Of a stretch of 64,000 nt of DNA, positions 47,718-56,334 are shown one piece after another. The position numbers and the translations under genes are program-made. Source of the stretch: Keguizhuia sedimenti (GTDB lineage: Bacteria > Pseudomonadota > Gammaproteobacteria > Burkholderiales > Burkholderiaceae_D). The notes under the pieces are model-generated. The model worked only from the letters and a program-made list of their open reading frames with translations. It had not been told where the DNA came from and made no database searches. Position 1 is the first letter of the stretch. Each line of letters starts with the position of its first letter. The stretch spans positions 682,001 to 746,000 of the forward strand of contig JAUYVH010000001.1 of assembly GCA_030715135.1 (NCBI GenBank), read 5' to 3'.

Positions 47718-48158
47718 GGTAACCCTTATGTAAAGTTGCAAAACAGGCGCACATAATCAACTTATGTACGCGTTTTGATGCTTTCATTTTCTGAACAATG
47801 CATTCGCACTAGCAAGTACGACCGGAAAAAGGTTTGATGCAACTCAACAGTGCAAAACTGAGGAAAACTTCCGAAAAACCGGCATGAATTCCTTGATTTG
47901 CCATGTTTTGCACCGAATTGACAAGTTTTGCCTTCGTCGATGTTCTTTGACCATGTCCTGCTGGGGCGCCTTCGCAGAGCCGGCGAGGGTATGATCGCAT
48001 CACCGTCCTGAGCAATGACGGGTAACCTCGGCTACGGATGCCGTATGGAAGATTGCTGTTCCTGCTAAGGCTGGGCAACTGTGCCAATAGTCAAATTCCA
48101 TTAACCTGGCACAAGGAAGAAGGTGTTTTTACTGGTTGCGGTAATACGTATTTCCGCA
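47718..48158. other. Intergenic stretch, no gene recognised
   Basis: About 440 bp. No open frame with a good start, no strong hairpin and no motif was found. Confidence 0.45.
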
Positions 48159-48611
48159 TTACGGCATGCTGCTATAGCATAGCTTCATCTGCTGGCATCG
48201 TATCGGGCTGGGAAAATGCGTCCAGTCTCCGGGGGAGGAAAAGGTATAGGAGCAAATCTGCTGCACCGCCTGCAACGGAAAAAATCCCTGGTTGCGCCCC
48301 AATTTCATAGCCCAGCAATCCGCCGCCGCTTCACTGCTTCCGACAAGCTGATGCGCGCACTCATGCGCATAGATGAACCACTGCATGTAGGGCGGCAATG
48401 AGAAATAATCCGGGCGGAAGTACATCTTTCCCGGCCGCCCCAATGCAATATCGGAGATGTGCGCAACATAGGAATTCGCGCCTTCGCATTGAAGCTGAAC
48501 GCCGGCAATAATCGGAGCCGCTCCCAGGTTTTTCAGCACTTGAGAATTGGCGGACGCGCCAACCCCCACCAGCAATACCGCAAGTGAAAAGCGGGCGATT
48601 AAGTAACGCAT
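48159..48611 (-). CDS. Secreted protein with HExxH zinc-protease motif
   Basis: A 150-residue protein with a signal peptide (MRYLIARFSLAVLLVGVGAS then ANS) and the sequence FIYAHECAHQLVGSSEAAAD, which holds His83-Glu84-xx-His87 and a nearby Glu94 with Asp98, as in small gluzincin proteases. Six Cys in the mature part suggest disulfides. I do not recognise a named family; DUF-type exported peptidases with HExxH and ExxAD are common. The ATG follows GGAG at a good distance (minus strand). A protease role is inferred from the motif only. Confidence 0.78.
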   Translation of the reverse strand: MRYLIARFSLAVLLVGVGASANSQVLKNLGAAPIIAGVQLQCEGANSYVAHISDIALGRPGKMYFRPDYFSLPPYMQWFIYAHECAHQLVGSSEAAADCWAMKLGRNQGFFPLQAVQQICSYTFSSPGDWTHFPSPIRCQQMKLCYSSMP

Positions 48612-49205
48612 AGCTTCTCCATTTCCAAACCAGTAAAGAGCCGGCCTGGCCTCTATGCCGGTTTCCCAAGTTGCTTCAGGCGCGTCATGGCATTCAGCGC
48701 CGCCGCTATGGAAGGCACATCGCCTGGCTTGCGTTTACTTTGATGGACTGAACATTGTTCATCACTCTGTCTCGCAGAAAAATTGAACAGTCCTTCGCGG
48801 CATGCGGCTTCTAGCTTCGGGCTACGCTTCAGTAGCGGAGTGCTTTCCTCGCCTGCGAAGGCGATCGCAAACGCTTGCCGGAATGACCGCGAAGAGATGA
48901 GGATTTATCAGTGGGATGGTATATGGGCGGTTAATCCTTACACATCCCATAAATATGGCCATATTGAATGGCTTCGCCAAAGGATTTGCACGGACCTTGA
49001 GCTTTCGCATACATCCAGGCTTCACGCAGCCCTTCGTCTTTTCAAATGGGAAGGAGGAGCGCGATCAAATGACCTCGCGGTGCAATTGTCTCGGGAAAAA
49101 TTCAATGCGCCAGGCGAATATCCGGTAACAAGAATGCCAGCCTTGCTGTGGTCTTGGCACGGCGGCGCCGCTTGCCCGGCCAGCCGGAGAATCCGGCAGT
49201 TTGCG
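48612..49205. other. Long stretch without supported gene
   Basis: About 590 bp. A 172-codon plus frame (48783-49301) has no start signal, unnatural composition and runs into the TraX gene. AATATGGCCATATT at 48956-48969 is a perfect 14-bp palindrome. Nothing else is seen. Confidence 0.45.
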
Positions 49206-49895
49206 CTATGCCTGAGCCAGGAAGCCCAGAAGTACGAGATGCAGTGGATAAAACCAGTAAAAGAAATTCCGGTATCGGGGAAACCGTACTTCCTTGCCTG
49301 ATGCGAACAAGAGCAGGGGCACGGCGAACAAGGCGGCAAAATTATGGTTGATGACTACAAGCGAAGCGATGCATGCGATCCAGGCCAGAAAACTGATCCA
49401 AGTTGGTTGCCGGGAATATGCCCAGCTTGCGATGCAGACAGCCACGCCATACCATGCGTAGTCCACCATCGTCCCGCTTAGAGCGAACAAGACTGCAGCC
49501 AGCAGCATGGCGGCCGGTTGCCGGCTTTTAATCAGGAGAACGATCGCAGCGCCTGCCCACAGCGTAAACAGAATATTCAATTGCCACCATTGATAACCCA
49601 GCAATCCGACGTAAGGAATGCTCGCGGCAAGGCCGAACAGGAACAGGCGCTTGAGCATGCGCCGGTCAGCCCCGGATTCGCTCAGGCTCGGACGTGCCAG
49701 ATTCCAGCCGAGAATCGCAGCAAACAGGGGGAAGGCAAGCCGACCCACATAGGAAAACGAAGGCATGCTGCCGCCCAGCACAAAGCGGTTGGTGTGGTCG
49801 AGCACCATCAGGACCAAGGCCAGAAATTTCAGGGCTTCTATCATGCCGTCGGACAGCCTTAGCTGCGGGGAAAAGTGCGAGTTGGGTTGCGGCAT
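49206..49895 (-). CDS. TraX-family membrane protein
   Basis: A 229-residue membrane protein with about seven to eight helices and the TraX-like pattern LKFLALVLMVLDHTNRFVLG (His-Thr after Leu-Asp) and RLAFPLFAAILGWNLAR. TraX acetylates F pilin in plasmids, but chromosomal relatives are of unknown role and belong to the wider acyltransferase-like group. No conjugation genes are near. It may modify a surface polymer (inference). It is a single gene on the minus strand. Confidence 0.85.
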   Translation of the reverse strand: MPQPNSHFSPQLRLSDGMIEALKFLALVLMVLDHTNRFVLGGSMPSFSYVGRLAFPLFAAILGWNLARPSLSESGADRRMLKRLFLFGLAASIPYVGLLGYQWWQLNILFTLWAGAAIVLLIKSRQPAAMLLAAVLFALSGTMVDYAWYGVAVCIASWAYSRQPTWISFLAWIACIASLVVINHNFAALFAVPLLLFASGKEVRFPRYRNFFYWFYPLHLVLLGFLAQA

Positions 49896-50244
49896 GTAGA
49901 GCGGGTCGGCAAATAGAGAAGCTTAATCCTGCGGAGGCAAACCGATCGCGTTCGGTGCCTTGCGATGCGCCGTGATTGTAGCAGCGCAATCTTAGAACAA
50001 AATCAGAATGAACGGTTTAAGCCCATGCATGAAACCGCGTGACGCCTAAACGCCAATACTGCCGCTGTCTCCTGCGTCGGCATGCCAGGCATTCCCGCGT
50101 GGCATCATTCTTCAAAGATTCGAGGAACTTCAAGGCGGTCATGCTGTTCCCCGCATACGATAGTCGGGAGTTCAGCCGGATAGTGCCGCGCAGCAGCACA
50201 ATTGACCGGGCAGCAATCAAATACAAAGACAAAGGAAACGCAGC
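49896..50244. other. Intergenic region before the MgtC-like gene
   Basis: 350 bp, holding only the possible 41-codon minus-strand frame at 50017-50142. Confidence 0.4.
50017..50142 (-). CDS. Possible 41-residue basic small protein
   Basis: MTALKFLESLKNDATRECLA, then CRRRRQRQYWRLGVTRFHAWA. GGGGA lies five bases before the ATG, and the sequence is basic with CLAC-type cysteines. It could be a real micro-protein, but there is no second copy or other support. Confidence 0.3.
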   Translation of the reverse strand: MTALKFLESLKNDATRECLACRRRRQRQYWRLGVTRFHAWA

Positions 50245-50709
50245 ATGTCGTGGGCAAACGTCGTCGGCATTTTAAAACATGAATTTTCGGATCTGGGCGA
50301 CCTGTCCGACCTGACCCGTGTTTGTCTGCGCCTCGTCGTGGCCATCGTTTTGGGCGCTCTTCTGGGATACGAGCGCGAGTCCAGGGGCGCATCAGCTGGT
50401 TTGCGCACCCATATGCTGGTATCGCTAGGCTCGGCACTCTTTGTGCTGGTTCCTTTGCAGGCCGGGATGGCAATCGAAGATTTGTCGCGCGTACTGCAAG
50501 GCGTGGCAGCCGGCATCGGGTTCCTCGGCGCCGGTGCCATCCTCAAGCTGAACGACGAGCAGGCGGTCAAGGGCTTGACGACTGCTGCCGGTATCTGGCT
50601 TACATGTGCGGTGGGCGTCGCCGCCGGCATGGGGCTGGAAGCCACCGCAGTGCTCAGCACGGTTTTTGCGCTGGTGATCTTTTCCTTGATGCGCTTTACC
50701 AAGAAATAG
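50245..50709 (+). CDS. MgtC/SapB-family membrane protein
   Basis: A 154-residue membrane protein with four to five helices and the MgtC core: LTRVCLRLVVAIVLGALLGY, ERESRGASAGLRTHMLVSLG, then VAAGIGFLGAGAILK and GLTTAAGIWLTCAVGVAAGM. MgtC proteins relate to growth at low magnesium and, in pathogens, to acid and phagosome survival by acting on ATP synthase or partner kinases. This shorter form lacks the C-terminal soluble domain of Salmonella MgtC, so a role in magnesium is not assured. A strong AAGGAAA precedes the ATG. Confidence 0.92.
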   Translation: MSWANVVGILKHEFSDLGDLSDLTRVCLRLVVAIVLGALLGYERESRGASAGLRTHMLVSLGSALFVLVPLQAGMAIEDLSRVLQGVAAGIGFLGAGAILKLNDEQAVKGLTTAAGIWLTCAVGVAAGMGLEATAVLSTVFALVIFSLMRFTKK

Positions 50710-51019
50710 CAAAAGCCTTCCCTTTCTGATTGCATTGCAGTACTTCAGCACGTCCATGCGCGCACGACATCGCGGCCATTTTCCTAGACCCCTGATGTTT
50801 CCGTGCCCATTTCTTTTTAACCGATCCACCGGCCGAAATTTCCAGATGCAGACTGAACTCTTGTTCTATGGCGTCATCTAGTAAGTATGACTTTTCGACA
50901 AGCCGCCCTTATTGCTCTGCGGCATCGAATACCTTTCTTGGCTCTGGCCTGAATGCGGGAGTTTCGCAGTAACGCGATACGCTCGACAAAGTAGGGCGAA
51001 CCGCTTTACGGGATGAACA
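50710..51019. other. Intergenic region, no feature recognised
   Basis: 310 bp between the MgtC-like and thiamine-diphosphate genes. No convincing hairpin or frame was found. Confidence 0.4.
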
Positions 51020-52795
51020 ATGGGAATGACCGTCGCCGATTTCTTGCTGCAGCGCCTGCATGAATGGGGAATCCATCGTATCTATGGTTACCCGGGAGAC
51101 GGCATCAACGGCATCATGGCCGCGCTGGGGCGCCAGGACGATATTGAATATGTGCAGACGCGGCACGAAGAAATGGCTGCATTCATGGCCTGCGCACATG
51201 CCAAGTTCACCGGCGAAGTCGGCGTTTGCCTGGCGACTTCCGGGCCGGGCGCCATTCATTTGTTGAACGGCTTGTACGATGCCAAGATGGACCACCAGCC
51301 GGTGCTTGCCATTGTCGGCCAGCAAAAGCGCGTTTCGCTGGGCAGCAGTTACCAGCAGGAAGTAGATCTCATTTCGCTCTTCAAGGACGTGGCGCACGAG
51401 TATGTGCAGATGGCCAACGATGCCGGGCAAATGCGCCATCTGATCGACCGGGCGGTGCGCATTGCGCGCGACGAGCGGGCCGTCACTTGTCTTATCCTTC
51501 CAAACGATGTGCAAGACCTGCCGGCAGCCGAATCGCCGCCACGCGAACATGGCAGCGTGTTCACCGGGATCGGCACATTCGGACGAAGCATGGTCCCGGC
51601 AAGGGCGGCGCTGGAGCAGGCTGCGGATATTCTCAACAGCGGACAGCGGATTGCCATCCTGGCCGGCGCGGGTGCCTTGCAGGCGGGCGATGAATTGCTC
51701 GAAATCGCGGACTTGCTTGGTGCCGGCATCGCCAAGGCCCTGCTCGGCAAAACCGCCGTACCGGACGACCTGCCCTTTGTGACCGGATCGATCGGCATTC
51801 TCGGCAGCAAGGCCAGCTTCGACATGATGAATGAATGCGATACCTTGCTGATGGTCGGCTCCGGCTTTCCGTATGCCGAATTCCTGCCCAGGGAAGGACA
51901 GGCACGTGGCGTGCAAATCGATATCGATGCCAGGATGCTGAGCCTGCGCTATCCCATGGAATGCAATCTCCAGGGCGATGCAAAAGAAACCCTGCGTGCC
52001 CTGATTCCGCTGATACAGCGCAAGGCAGACCGTGCCTGGCGAGCCCGCATCGAAGACAAGGTGCAAACCTGGTGGCATGTAGCGGAAGCCAAGGCGATGG
52101 GACCCGGCGAGCCGGTCAATCCGCAGCGCGTATTCTGGGAACTGTCCAAGCGTTTGCCCGACGATTGCATCCTGACCTGCGACTCGGGATCGACCGCCGC
52201 CTGGTATGCGCTCGATATCAAGGTGCGGCGCGGCATGATGGGTTCCCTGTCGGGCACGCTGGCCAGCATGGGCTGCGGCGTGCCGTACGCCTATGCCGCC
52301 AAGCTTGCCCATCCCGGGCGGCATGTGATTGCGCTGGTTGGCGACGGCGCCATGCAAATGAATGGCATCAATGGCTTGATTACCATTGCCGAGTCCTGGT
52401 CAGGCTGGACAAACCCGGCATTGATCGTTCTGGTATTGAACAACCGCGATTTGAACTTCGTCACTTGGGAGCAACGCGGCATGAAGGGCGAGCCGAAATA
52501 TGAACCGTCGCAAGTCGTGCCCGGCTTTGCCTATGCCGAATATGCGCGCATGCTGGGCCTGCAAGGCATTTGCATCGAGCGGCCGGACGGGATCGGCGCT
52601 GCGCTCGATGAAGCATTGCAGGCGGACCGTCCATGCCTGATCGAAGTGCTGGCAGATGCCGACATTCCGCCGCTGCCGCCGCATATAACCCGTTCCCAGG
52701 CGCAAGCCTATTTTTCAGCGATTGAAAAAGGCGATTCGGATGCCGAAGCGATCAGGAAAACGATTTCTCAGCAGGCCTCGGAACCGCGCTCATGA
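51020..52795 (+). CDS. Thiamine-diphosphate-dependent enzyme (pyruvate oxidase/acetolactate synthase type)
   Basis: A 591-residue enzyme of the PoxB/IlvB/oxalyl-CoA decarboxylase superfamily. The PYR domain starts MTVADFLLQRLHEWGIHRIY and carries the catalytic Glu in QTRHEEMAAFMACAHAKFTG. The central domain has GAGALQAGDEL. The PP domain has the GDGAMQMNGINGLITIAES motif with LNNRDLNFV as the end of the metal-binding signature. It most resembles proteins annotated as pyruvate dehydrogenase (quinone)-like. No C-terminal membrane-binding peptide like that of PoxB is obvious, so the acceptor is uncertain. It is a single gene followed by a small unknown gene. Confidence 0.92.
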   Translation: MGMTVADFLLQRLHEWGIHRIYGYPGDGINGIMAALGRQDDIEYVQTRHEEMAAFMACAHAKFTGEVGVCLATSGPGAIHLLNGLYDAKMDHQPVLAIVGQQKRVSLGSSYQQEVDLISLFKDVAHEYVQMANDAGQMRHLIDRAVRIARDERAVTCLILPNDVQDLPAAESPPREHGSVFTGIGTFGRSMVPARAALEQAADILNSGQRIAILAGAGALQAGDELLEIADLLGAGIAKALLGKTAVPDDLPFVTGSIGILGSKASFDMMNECDTLLMVGSGFPYAEFLPREGQARGVQIDIDARMLSLRYPMECNLQGDAKETLRALIPLIQRKADRAWRARIEDKVQTWWHVAEAKAMGPGEPVNPQRVFWELSKRLPDDCILTCDSGSTAAWYALDIKVRRGMMGSLSGTLASMGCGVPYAYAAKLAHPGRHVIALVGDGAMQMNGINGLITIAESWSGWTNPALIVLVLNNRDLNFVTWEQRGMKGEPKYEPSQVVPGFAYAEYARMLGLQGICIERPDGIGAALDEALQADRPCLIEVLADADIPPLPPHITRSQAQAYFSAIEKGDSDAEAIRKTISQQASEPRS

Positions 52796-52863
52796 CGATG
52801 AAAGCCAATGTCCATACAAGCATGTTTTGTGCGGGCATAATTTTTTAGAAACGATGGACCTCC

Positions 52864-53127
52864 ATGCAAAAATTGTTTCCGACCATTCCCTCCCTTCTGG
52901 AAACCCGCCAAGTAAAACTGCCTTCGCATGAATGGGTTGCGCCTGCGTTGCCGCGAAAAAATCACTCCGGAGTTTACAGGAAACTGCCTGCCGGAACGCC
53001 GGACTGCCTCTGCGTCAACATCATTCATTTCACTGAGGGAGTGGAACGCTGCACCGCTGCGGTGTATGGAGAACGGGTTTATGTCATCCACTACGAATTC
53101 AAGGCGCATGCTCGCCTGAAAGACTGA
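52864..53127 (+). CDS. Hypothetical 87-residue protein
   Basis: MQKLFPTIPSLLETRQVKLP, then a middle part rich in Pro and Lys and a C-terminal Cys-containing stretch (GTPDCLCVNIIHFTEGVERC). The ribosome-binding site is weak (GGACC). The opposite strand also has a long frame here, so the call rests on frame length, position 68 bp after the previous gene and a 9-bp inverted repeat just after the stop that could end transcription (53127-53195). The family is unknown. Confidence 0.45.
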   Translation: MQKLFPTIPSLLETRQVKLPSHEWVAPALPRKNHSGVYRKLPAGTPDCLCVNIIHFTEGVERCTAAVYGERVYVIHYEFKAHARLKD

Positions 53128-53350
53128 TGGCCTTCTGTCGATAGCGTTCAGCCGGATTCTTGGGATCTGCACCAAACTCCCTGAACGAAGGCCATTTAAA
53201 ACCGTCATATTGCCAATAATCAGAGCTTGCCCGATCAAATGCATTGGTGTTTTATGCGACGCAATCCCGCGAAGATTTGATAGCTATTCACCCTTCATTT
53301 CGATATTCCACCGCATCCATCAATAATTGTCGCCGCCAAAGGAGAGCAGC

Positions 53351-54205
53351 ATGCAAAGAATTTCAGAAGTCATGACAAGGAATGTGCAGGCGGTTTCGCC
53401 TGGGGATACGATACGGCGCGCCGCGCAAATAATGGATGAATTGAATGTCGGCTCTTTGCCGGTGTGCGACGGCGAGCGCCTGATCGGCATGGTGACCGAC
53501 CGCGATATTACGGTGCGCGCAGTTTCAGCCGGCCTTGCCCCCGACGGCGCGATGGTCGACGATGTGATGAGTACGGATGTGCGCTGGTGTTTCGAAGACC
53601 AGCCGCTCGACGACGTCATGCAGCAGATGGCGGATACGCAAATCCGCCGCATTCCCGTTATTTCGCATGACTCCGCGCATCGGTTGGTGGGGATCGTATC
53701 GCTTGGCGACCTTGCGACCAGGACGGACAATGACCAGTCTGGCCAGGGACTGCAGCAGATGGTGGAAAAAATTTCTTCTCCGTCAGAACCGGACCGTTCC
53801 GCGCAGCCCGGCCGCGCGGCGGACTTGAGAGACCTTGATCGTATTACCGCCTCCAATACCGGCACTGCCGCAGGTTTTGCCGGATCGGATGTCCTGGCGG
53901 AGCGCATGAATCCGGATATAGAAGTCTCCTCGACTGCCGACCCGAGCGACATTGTCGAAGTCACACCGGAAAACCTGGTAAACAGGAATGCTCCCGGCAG
54001 CACGGCATTGAATGAGAAAAGGCGGGACAGCAACACCGGCGATCCGGAGAGCATAAAAGTCGTCCGGAGCAATGCCAGCGGCAATGATACGGCCTCAGGT
54101 GGATCCGGAGCAACTGAAGGGGCCGACATTGGAGTTGCAGGTGCTTCCGGCGGCACGGCAGGTACCGGCGGTTCTCCCGGAACAAATATTGGATCCGCAC
54201 CCTGA
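53351..54205 (+). CDS. CBS-domain protein with long Gly/Ser-rich tail
   Basis: A 284-residue protein. Residues 1 to about 135 are a CBS pair (RISEVMTRNVQAVSPGDTIR, LNVGSLPVCDGERLIGMVTD, VDDVMSTDVRWCFEDQPLDD, IRRIPVISHDSAHRLVGIVS). The rest is low-complexity: Ser, Asp, Asn, Gly and Thr, ending in GGSGATEGADIGVAGASGGT and AGTGGSPGTNIGSAP. Tails of this kind are unusual for CBS proteins, which normally end after the domain. There is no signal peptide, so the tail is cytoplasmic. AAGGAG precedes the ATG at 53351. Nucleotide-binding sensing is likely (family knowledge); the partner is unknown. Confidence 0.87.
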   Translation: MQRISEVMTRNVQAVSPGDTIRRAAQIMDELNVGSLPVCDGERLIGMVTDRDITVRAVSAGLAPDGAMVDDVMSTDVRWCFEDQPLDDVMQQMADTQIRRIPVISHDSAHRLVGIVSLGDLATRTDNDQSGQGLQQMVEKISSPSEPDRSAQPGRAADLRDLDRITASNTGTAAGFAGSDVLAERMNPDIEVSSTADPSDIVEVTPENLVNRNAPGSTALNEKRRDSNTGDPESIKVVRSNASGNDTASGGSGATEGADIGVAGASGGTAGTGGSPGTNIGSAP

Positions 54206-54567
54206 GGGCGGCAGACGACATCTGCGCTTATTGAAATTGAGCCCGCTTGCGGCAAGCGATTTTCTCAAGATCGTGTTTCACATTTTCCTTAAAAGCGGGT
54301 TGACACATCGCTTTACGGATACTAGATTGGATGAACAGGGTTCTACAATATCGCTCCCTGGCGATGAATCAAGGCAACATTCAATGATCGGTTGGTTCAT
54401 GATTTTGAATGAAACGCCTCGAGCGCCTTCACTGGGAAGTGACATCGGAGCCTAATGCATCTTCATTCAAATGCGCGTGTGCCCATAGAAGATGCCGACC
54501 CTGTATGCCCGGTTGGCTGTACTGCAACCGGGCTTCTTTATATGGCTCGTCATAACTTCTTTTCGGC
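54206..54567. other. Intergenic region with a terminator, no gene
   Basis: About 360 bp. The terminator at 54507-54533 is the only clear feature. Confidence 0.45.
54507..54533 (+). terminator. Intrinsic terminator
   Basis: GCCCGGTTG-N9-CAACCGGGC followed by TTCTTTAT. It lies 300 bp after the CBS gene and close to the end of the convergent small gene at 54568. Confidence 0.8.
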
Positions 54568-54795
54568 TCACGCGCGACCGCCCGTCTTTTGTTTTAAACT
54601 CCCCCGATAATGGATGAGCAGGCTGGCGAGACAAGCCCATTCCCATTCTTCACGATACAATTGTGCGCTGCGCTCTATATATTGATATACGACGCCGCAG
54701 TCGCAGCACTCCGGACAATCCAGTTCCGGTATGGCTTGTGCCATGGCAAGGGCCAAACGTTCCAGATCCTCCTGCGTTACCTGTTTCTCATCCAT
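54568..54795 (-). CDS. Small Cys-rich hypothetical protein
   Basis: A 75-residue acidic protein with MDEKQVTQEDLERLALAMAQ and a PELDCPECCDCGVVYQYIER segment. The CPECCDC cluster suggests a metal site. AAGGA lies before the ATG at 54795. No family is recognised. It follows the pyruvyltransferase gene on the same strand (54 bp apart), so they may be co-transcribed. Confidence 0.55.
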   Translation of the reverse strand: MDEKQVTQEDLERLALAMAQAIPELDCPECCDCGVVYQYIERSAQLYREEWEWACLASLLIHYRGSLKQKTGGRA

Positions 54796-54849
54796 CACCC
54801 GTTTCCTTCATCATTAAATGATAGTAAGACATTTCTGCTTGCTACAGAT

Positions 54850-56115
54850 TCAATTGCGCGTCGGGCGATCGATCTCATCGAGCTTTTCAAGGCACCTGCC
54901 CATGCCCGAAAAACCTTGCCGGTATAACGCAGCCAGGTCCGTTGCCTGATTCTGCAACCGGTTCAGGTCGCCATGCAGGGCAGCGCACAAGCCCCGTTCC
55001 AGTTCTTCGATGTCGAGGACTCCAGGCAGGGTGCGGTCTTCCCAGGTTTGCACAAATGCCTCATGCTTGGTCGGCAAGCTGCGCGGCTGGTCGGGATGAC
55101 GCAGTGTAAGACGCGGGCGGCCGAATGCCAGTGCAACGATTCTTCCGTGCAGGCTGCTGCCGCAATAAGCCCGGCTTCGTGCAATCAGCGCGCAGATATC
55201 CCACACATTAAGGGAATGAAAAATGCGCACCGGCACTTTGCTTAGCCGCGCGGCAAGTTGTTCATAATGTTCCAGATTATCGTGCCAGGGCGCAGCACCG
55301 GCGCGAAACAGCACGATCCCATAGCTATTTGCCACAGCGAAGCGTTTCAGTTGCGCGCAAAGCCGTTCCAGAATATCCGCTCTGCCAAAGTCGGCACTGA
55401 ATTGCAGCGCTATATAGCCCTGAGAATAAGCATTGCATGCTTGCGCGGCCTCGCCTTGCCGCGCATGCCGGTCGATTGTCTCCGCAAACAGCTGTGCGAC
55501 CATGACCGCCGAGTCCGGTACCAATTGCGCTTGTACGCCGGCCGCGCGCAGAGCCGCCAGCGTATGCATGTCACGCACACCGATATGGTCTGCCTGCGCC
55601 AGCTTATGAAAGACTTCATTACGCAACGCGGGATTTTGCAAACTCAAGTCCGTGCCGCCGACGGCATTGTAGGCCACGGCCTGCATCATCGATGTGCGTG
55701 CTGCCACGTATGGAGCGAGATCGGTGATTCCAAGAAATGTACGCGCCCAGTGCAACTGTGCCTCGGTGTCGTCACCGCAACCTGCAATCATCTCATCTGC
55801 CTCGGAACCTGACAGCAGCATGACAGCTGCTTCCCATGCGCTACAGGTCAGCAGTTCGCCACCGACATGCACAATGCACACCGGTTCCTGTTTCGCTCCC
55901 TTTATGATTTGCGACAGCGAAAATACTTTGTGGCCGCCGTATGCGCGCATATCGCGTTCCATCAGGCCGGCATACATAAGCTTTTGCCTGCCCAGCAATG
56001 CCGTGAAAATATGGGGAAACAGCAAATCTCCAAAATTGTGGCGATCAAACGCACCGAACAGAATGATCGGGATAGAGCCGGTTTGCGTAGCGACCGTGCG
56101 TTTATGCAAGCGCAT
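54850..56115 (-). CDS. Polysaccharide pyruvyltransferase-family protein
   Basis: A 421-residue protein of the CsaB/WcaK family. Features: ILFGAFDRHNFGDLLFPHIF (NFGDxL motif near the N terminus), VCIVHVGGELLTCSAWE, GVRDMHTLAALRAAGVQAQL then VPDSAVM (VPDxA motif), and SLHGRIVALAFGRPRLTL near the C terminus. These enzymes add pyruvate to sugars of cell-surface polymers. No polysaccharide cluster is near, so the acceptor is unknown. It is a single or two-gene unit with the small Cys-rich gene. Confidence 0.87.
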   Translation of the reverse strand: MRLHKRTVATQTGSIPIILFGAFDRHNFGDLLFPHIFTALLGRQKLMYAGLMERDMRAYGGHKVFSLSQIIKGAKQEPVCIVHVGGELLTCSAWEAAVMLLSGSEADEMIAGCGDDTEAQLHWARTFLGITDLAPYVAARTSMMQAVAYNAVGGTDLSLQNPALRNEVFHKLAQADHIGVRDMHTLAALRAAGVQAQLVPDSAVMVAQLFAETIDRHARQGEAAQACNAYSQGYIALQFSADFGRADILERLCAQLKRFAVANSYGIVLFRAGAAPWHDNLEHYEQLAARLSKVPVRIFHSLNVWDICALIARSRAYCGSSLHGRIVALAFGRPRLTLRHPDQPRSLPTKHEAFVQTWEDRTLPGVLDIEELERGLCAALHGDLNRLQNQATDLAALYRQGFSGMGRCLEKLDEIDRPTRN

Positions 56116-56334
56116 GTCGCAATACCGTCAATGCATGGTCGCGGACTGGCAAGTTGTTCCTTAGCCTGCCTCTTGCCCGGCAACATGCCCATGCTTGCAC
56201 GATTGAAAAATATCGCATGTAAAAACACCTTTCCTTCGTCATCGAAGAACTACGTCGCCTGAGGCCCCTCTAACCGGATACCGTGTTTTTCTTCTTGCCT
56301 CTGCAAGATGCCTGCCAGCAGTTGAGAACGTCCT

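Noticed and set aside
48783-49301. 172-codon plus-strand frame
   Set aside because: No ribosome-binding site, random-looking sequence, and it overlaps the convincing TraX-family gene.
52768-53244. 158-codon minus-strand frame
   Set aside because: No start signal. The plus-strand 87-codon frame fits the gene spacing better, although neither is certain.
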